Shown here one piece after another: positions 21,766 to 23,673 of a DNA stretch of 23,673 nt (the first letter of the stretch is position 1; each line of letters starts with the position of its first letter). Where the stretch lies: contig JAEYRW010000053.1 of NCBI GenBank assembly GCA_023435435.1, forward strand, positions 1 to 23,673, read 5' to 3'. The translations under genes and the position numbers were made by a program. The notes under the pieces were generated by a model. That model saw only the letters and a program-made list of their open reading frames with translations. It did no database searches and had not been told where the DNA came from. The stretch comes from Bacillota bacterium. GTDB taxonomy: Bacteria > Bacillota > Clostridia > Christensenellales > Aristaeellaceae.

Positions 21766-23640
21766 ATGAGGAAACTGACAACCCGTCTGGCGCTCGTACT
21801 GGCCGTATGTCTGTTGGGTACGTGCTTCGTGGTCGCGCCCGCGTCCGCGGAATCCGGCGTGTTCACCGACACCTGCACATGGCCGCCGGTGAATTCCTAC
21901 ATCGCCAATTATTTCGCCACCAACGGCGTGGGCTGGCAGATCGGCTCGATGACTTACGAGGGTCTCTTCTGCCTCGTGGCGGTCTCGGGCACTTACTACC
22001 CGAGGCTTGCCGAGTCCTTTGAGCAGGATGACTATTCCGACACCATTCACCTCCGGCAGGACGTCATGTTCAACGACGGAGAGTCGCTCACCGCCAAGGA
22101 CATCTGGGGCTACTACATGCTCAATAACTCCTGCTCTGTGACCCAGCAGCTCAAGAGTCTTGAGATCGTGGACGACTACACCCTCAAGTTCACTTGGCGC
22201 GAGATGATCAACCCCGGCGTTCGCATCCGCATGATCGCGACGAACTACGACGGCTGCATCCCCTACCACATCTTCTCTTCCTACGTGGACACCGCGGCCG
22301 AGCTTCTGGCCACGGGCGTCGAGACCGATGTGGAGGCCAACAAACGCGCCTTCGGCCTCGAGTACACGGAGGACACCATCTCCGCGCTGTCCGCCAACTG
22401 GCAAGCTTTCATCTCCTACGGCCCGGAGAACCAGGTCCCCTGCGGAACCGGCTCCTACATGGTCGACAAGATGACCGACACGGACTGCATCATGGTGAAA
22501 AACCCCTACTACTACAATCTCGACCTGCTGGGCTTTGACAAGATCCACTTCGTCAACGTCGACACCGACACGAAGATGACAATGCTCCAGGCCGGCCAGC
22601 TCTCCCGCTCCGACGGCACGCCCGCCAAGGACGTCCTCGAGGGCATCCTCGCCGCCGATGAAAACCTCGTCCACTACATGACCCTCGACAACGCCTCCGT
22701 GGGCGTGTCCATCGACATTCAGGACGAGAACCTCGACAAGAAGGAAGTCCGCCAGGCCATCGCGTATGTGCTCGACCGCGACGCCATCCGCGAGGTGGGC
22801 AACTACTACGGCTATACCGCCACCTATGCGGCCTTGGGCATGCCGGAAAGCTATGTCACCAACGAGGGCTGGGTGTCTTCCGACGTGACCGCCCAGATGA
22901 CCAAGTACGGAACCGATCAGGAAAAGGCCGCCTCTCTTCTCGAATCCGTCGGCTGGACCAAGAAGGACGACGGCTGGTACAACGAGAACGGCGAGAAGAT
23001 TCAGTGGACCACCATCACCACCTCGGACTTCCAGTTCCTGAACGCCGCTCAGGTCTTTTCTCAGCAGCTCACCGCCTTCGGCCTTACCACCGAGCTCAAG
23101 GTACTCGAGTCCTCCGTCTACACCAGCGAGTACACCGCCGAGACCAAGGATTACGAGTTCGCCTGCAACTGGATCGACAACTGCTGGGGCCTCTACTGCC
23201 CCTACGGCCCGCTCCAGGAGGGCTACTTCGGCAGCGCCTTCGCCGCGCGTGCCGGCAACTTCCCCAAGTTCACCGAGGGCAACCGCAAGGATGAGATCAA
23301 CATGGTCTACGCCGACCAGAACGGCGAGGACACCGACATCTCGGCGCTTCTCAAGACCATGCTGGCCATGTCCGACGCCGACATGATCGCCGCCGCGAGT
23401 CGCATCTCCTACATCGCGAATGAGAACGTGTTCTCCATCTCCTTCTTCCAGAACGCCTCCGGTTACTGGCTGAACATGGCGGACATCGACGGACTGCCGC
23501 TTGCTGACCAGATCGAGGCCCAGGGCCGCAATATCATGATCCCCACCGACCCCGAGCAGCTCAAGACTGTCAACGACCACTGGTACATCTGGGTGGCGCA
23601 GGGTCTCGTGCTCTCCAACGGCACCTACAAGGCGAAGTAA
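21766..23640 (+). CDS. ABC transporter substrate-binding protein, family 5 (SBP_bac_5)
   Basis: This 624-residue exported protein belongs to the dipeptide/oligosaccharide-type family 5 binding proteins. A Sec signal (MRKLTTRLALVLAVCLLGTCFVVAPASA) likely ends at residue 28; the internal Cys residues are not in a proper lipobox, so membrane anchoring is uncertain. Family features are MTYEGLF, AESFEQDDYSDTIHLRQDVMFNDGESLTAKDI, and DKKEVRQAIAYVLDRDAIREV. GGAGG lies 9 bp before the ATG. It is 54 bp after the dehydrogenase gene, so it probably supplies the sugar operon's importer; permease and ATPase genes would lie beyond the window. Codon choice leans strongly to C-ending codons, as in highly expressed genes. 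Confidence 0.92.
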   Translation: MRKLTTRLALVLAVCLLGTCFVVAPASAESGVFTDTCTWPPVNSYIANYFATNGVGWQIGSMTYEGLFCLVAVSGTYYPRLAESFEQDDYSDTIHLRQDVMFNDGESLTAKDIWGYYMLNNSCSVTQQLKSLEIVDDYTLKFTWREMINPGVRIRMIATNYDGCIPYHIFSSYVDTAAELLATGVETDVEANKRAFGLEYTEDTISALSANWQAFISYGPENQVPCGTGSYMVDKMTDTDCIMVKNPYYYNLDLLGFDKIHFVNVDTDTKMTMLQAGQLSRSDGTPAKDVLEGILAADENLVHYMTLDNASVGVSIDIQDENLDKKEVRQAIAYVLDRDAIREVGNYYGYTATYAALGMPESYVTNEGWVSSDVTAQMTKYGTDQEKAASLLESVGWTKKDDGWYNENGEKIQWTTITTSDFQFLNAAQVFSQQLTAFGLTTELKVLESSVYTSEYTAETKDYEFACNWIDNCWGLYCPYGPLQEGYFGSAFAARAGNFPKFTEGNRKDEINMVYADQNGEDTDISALLKTMLAMSDADMIAAASRISYIANENVFSISFFQNASGYWLNMADIDGLPLADQIEAQGRNIMIPTDPEQLKTVNDHWYIWVAQGLVLSNGTYKAK

Positions 23641-23673
23641 CGTATCGCCCGAAAGCAAAAAGCGGGGGGGGGG
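23641..23673. other. Tail of the window with a G10 run
   Basis: After the binding-protein stop, AAAAAGC is followed by ten G (23664-23673), where the sequence ends. This could be the left arm of a terminator hairpin or an assembly or sequencing artefact at a contig end. Confidence 0.4.

Noticed and set aside
21715..23658. 647-residue minus-strand frame opposite the binding-protein gene
   Set aside because: The plus strand encodes a complete family 5 binding protein with signal peptide; the antisense frame is open because of the strong C-ending codon bias.

Overview
The window comes from the chromosome of a GC-rich bacterium, most likely an anaerobic Clostridia-type Firmicute. This is an inference from sequence style and gene content: consensus sigma-A-type promoters, strong GGAGG ribosome binding sites, TTG and GTG starts, a feoA-feoA-feoB locus followed by a tiny Cys-rich membrane protein, a zinc-type bL32, and a cluster 1/cluster 5 style sugar locus. 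I see no rRNA, tRNA, CRISPR array, insertion sequence or phage gene. The window ends in a run of ten G, so it probably reaches a contig end.

Layout. Positions 1-288 hold a terminator-like hairpin, a structured GC-rich stretch without a gene, and a consensus promoter. Positions 289-2091 are housekeeping: DUF177 protein and rpmF (with a clean terminator), then ybaB-recR from its own promoter. Positions 2350-3264 encode a secreted protein made of two copies of one domain. Positions 3265-3591 are a gene-free region packed with inverted repeats, including two diverged copies of one element. A two-gene ABC-2 exporter (3592-5357, minus) is divergent from an operon of a split ThrE-type exporter, a secreted transglutaminase-like protein and a SAM methyltransferase (5472-8350, plus); their shared promoter region carries a 12-bp palindrome. 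A DUF4038-type glycoside hydrolase (minus) abuts the methyltransferase tail to tail. Next come a HelD-like helicase and, overlapping it, a small acyl-carrier-protein-like gene lacking the phosphopantetheine serine (10070-12621, minus).

An AraC regulator and an alpha/alpha-toroid protein run rightward (12739-14532), closed by a bidirectional terminator. Thioredoxin and a flavodoxin-like protein run leftward (14589-15561), separated by a palindrome-rich gap. The iron locus feoA-feoA-feoB-Cys-rich protein (15732-18588, minus) has a consensus promoter overlapped by two TTAG-N6-CTAA operators, with a third operator directly before feoB. The last block (18872-23640, plus) reads as one sugar-utilisation unit: TIM-barrel sugar isomerase/epimerase, AraC regulator, Gfo/Idh/MocA dehydrogenase and a large family 5 substrate-binding protein.

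How they work together: feo genes give ferrous iron uptake under a DtxR-family-type switch; the final operon couples import, sensing and oxidation/isomerisation of an unknown sugar derivative. The most unusual item is the HelD/pseudo-ACP pair. I did not find a clearly novel multi-gene defence or mobile system.
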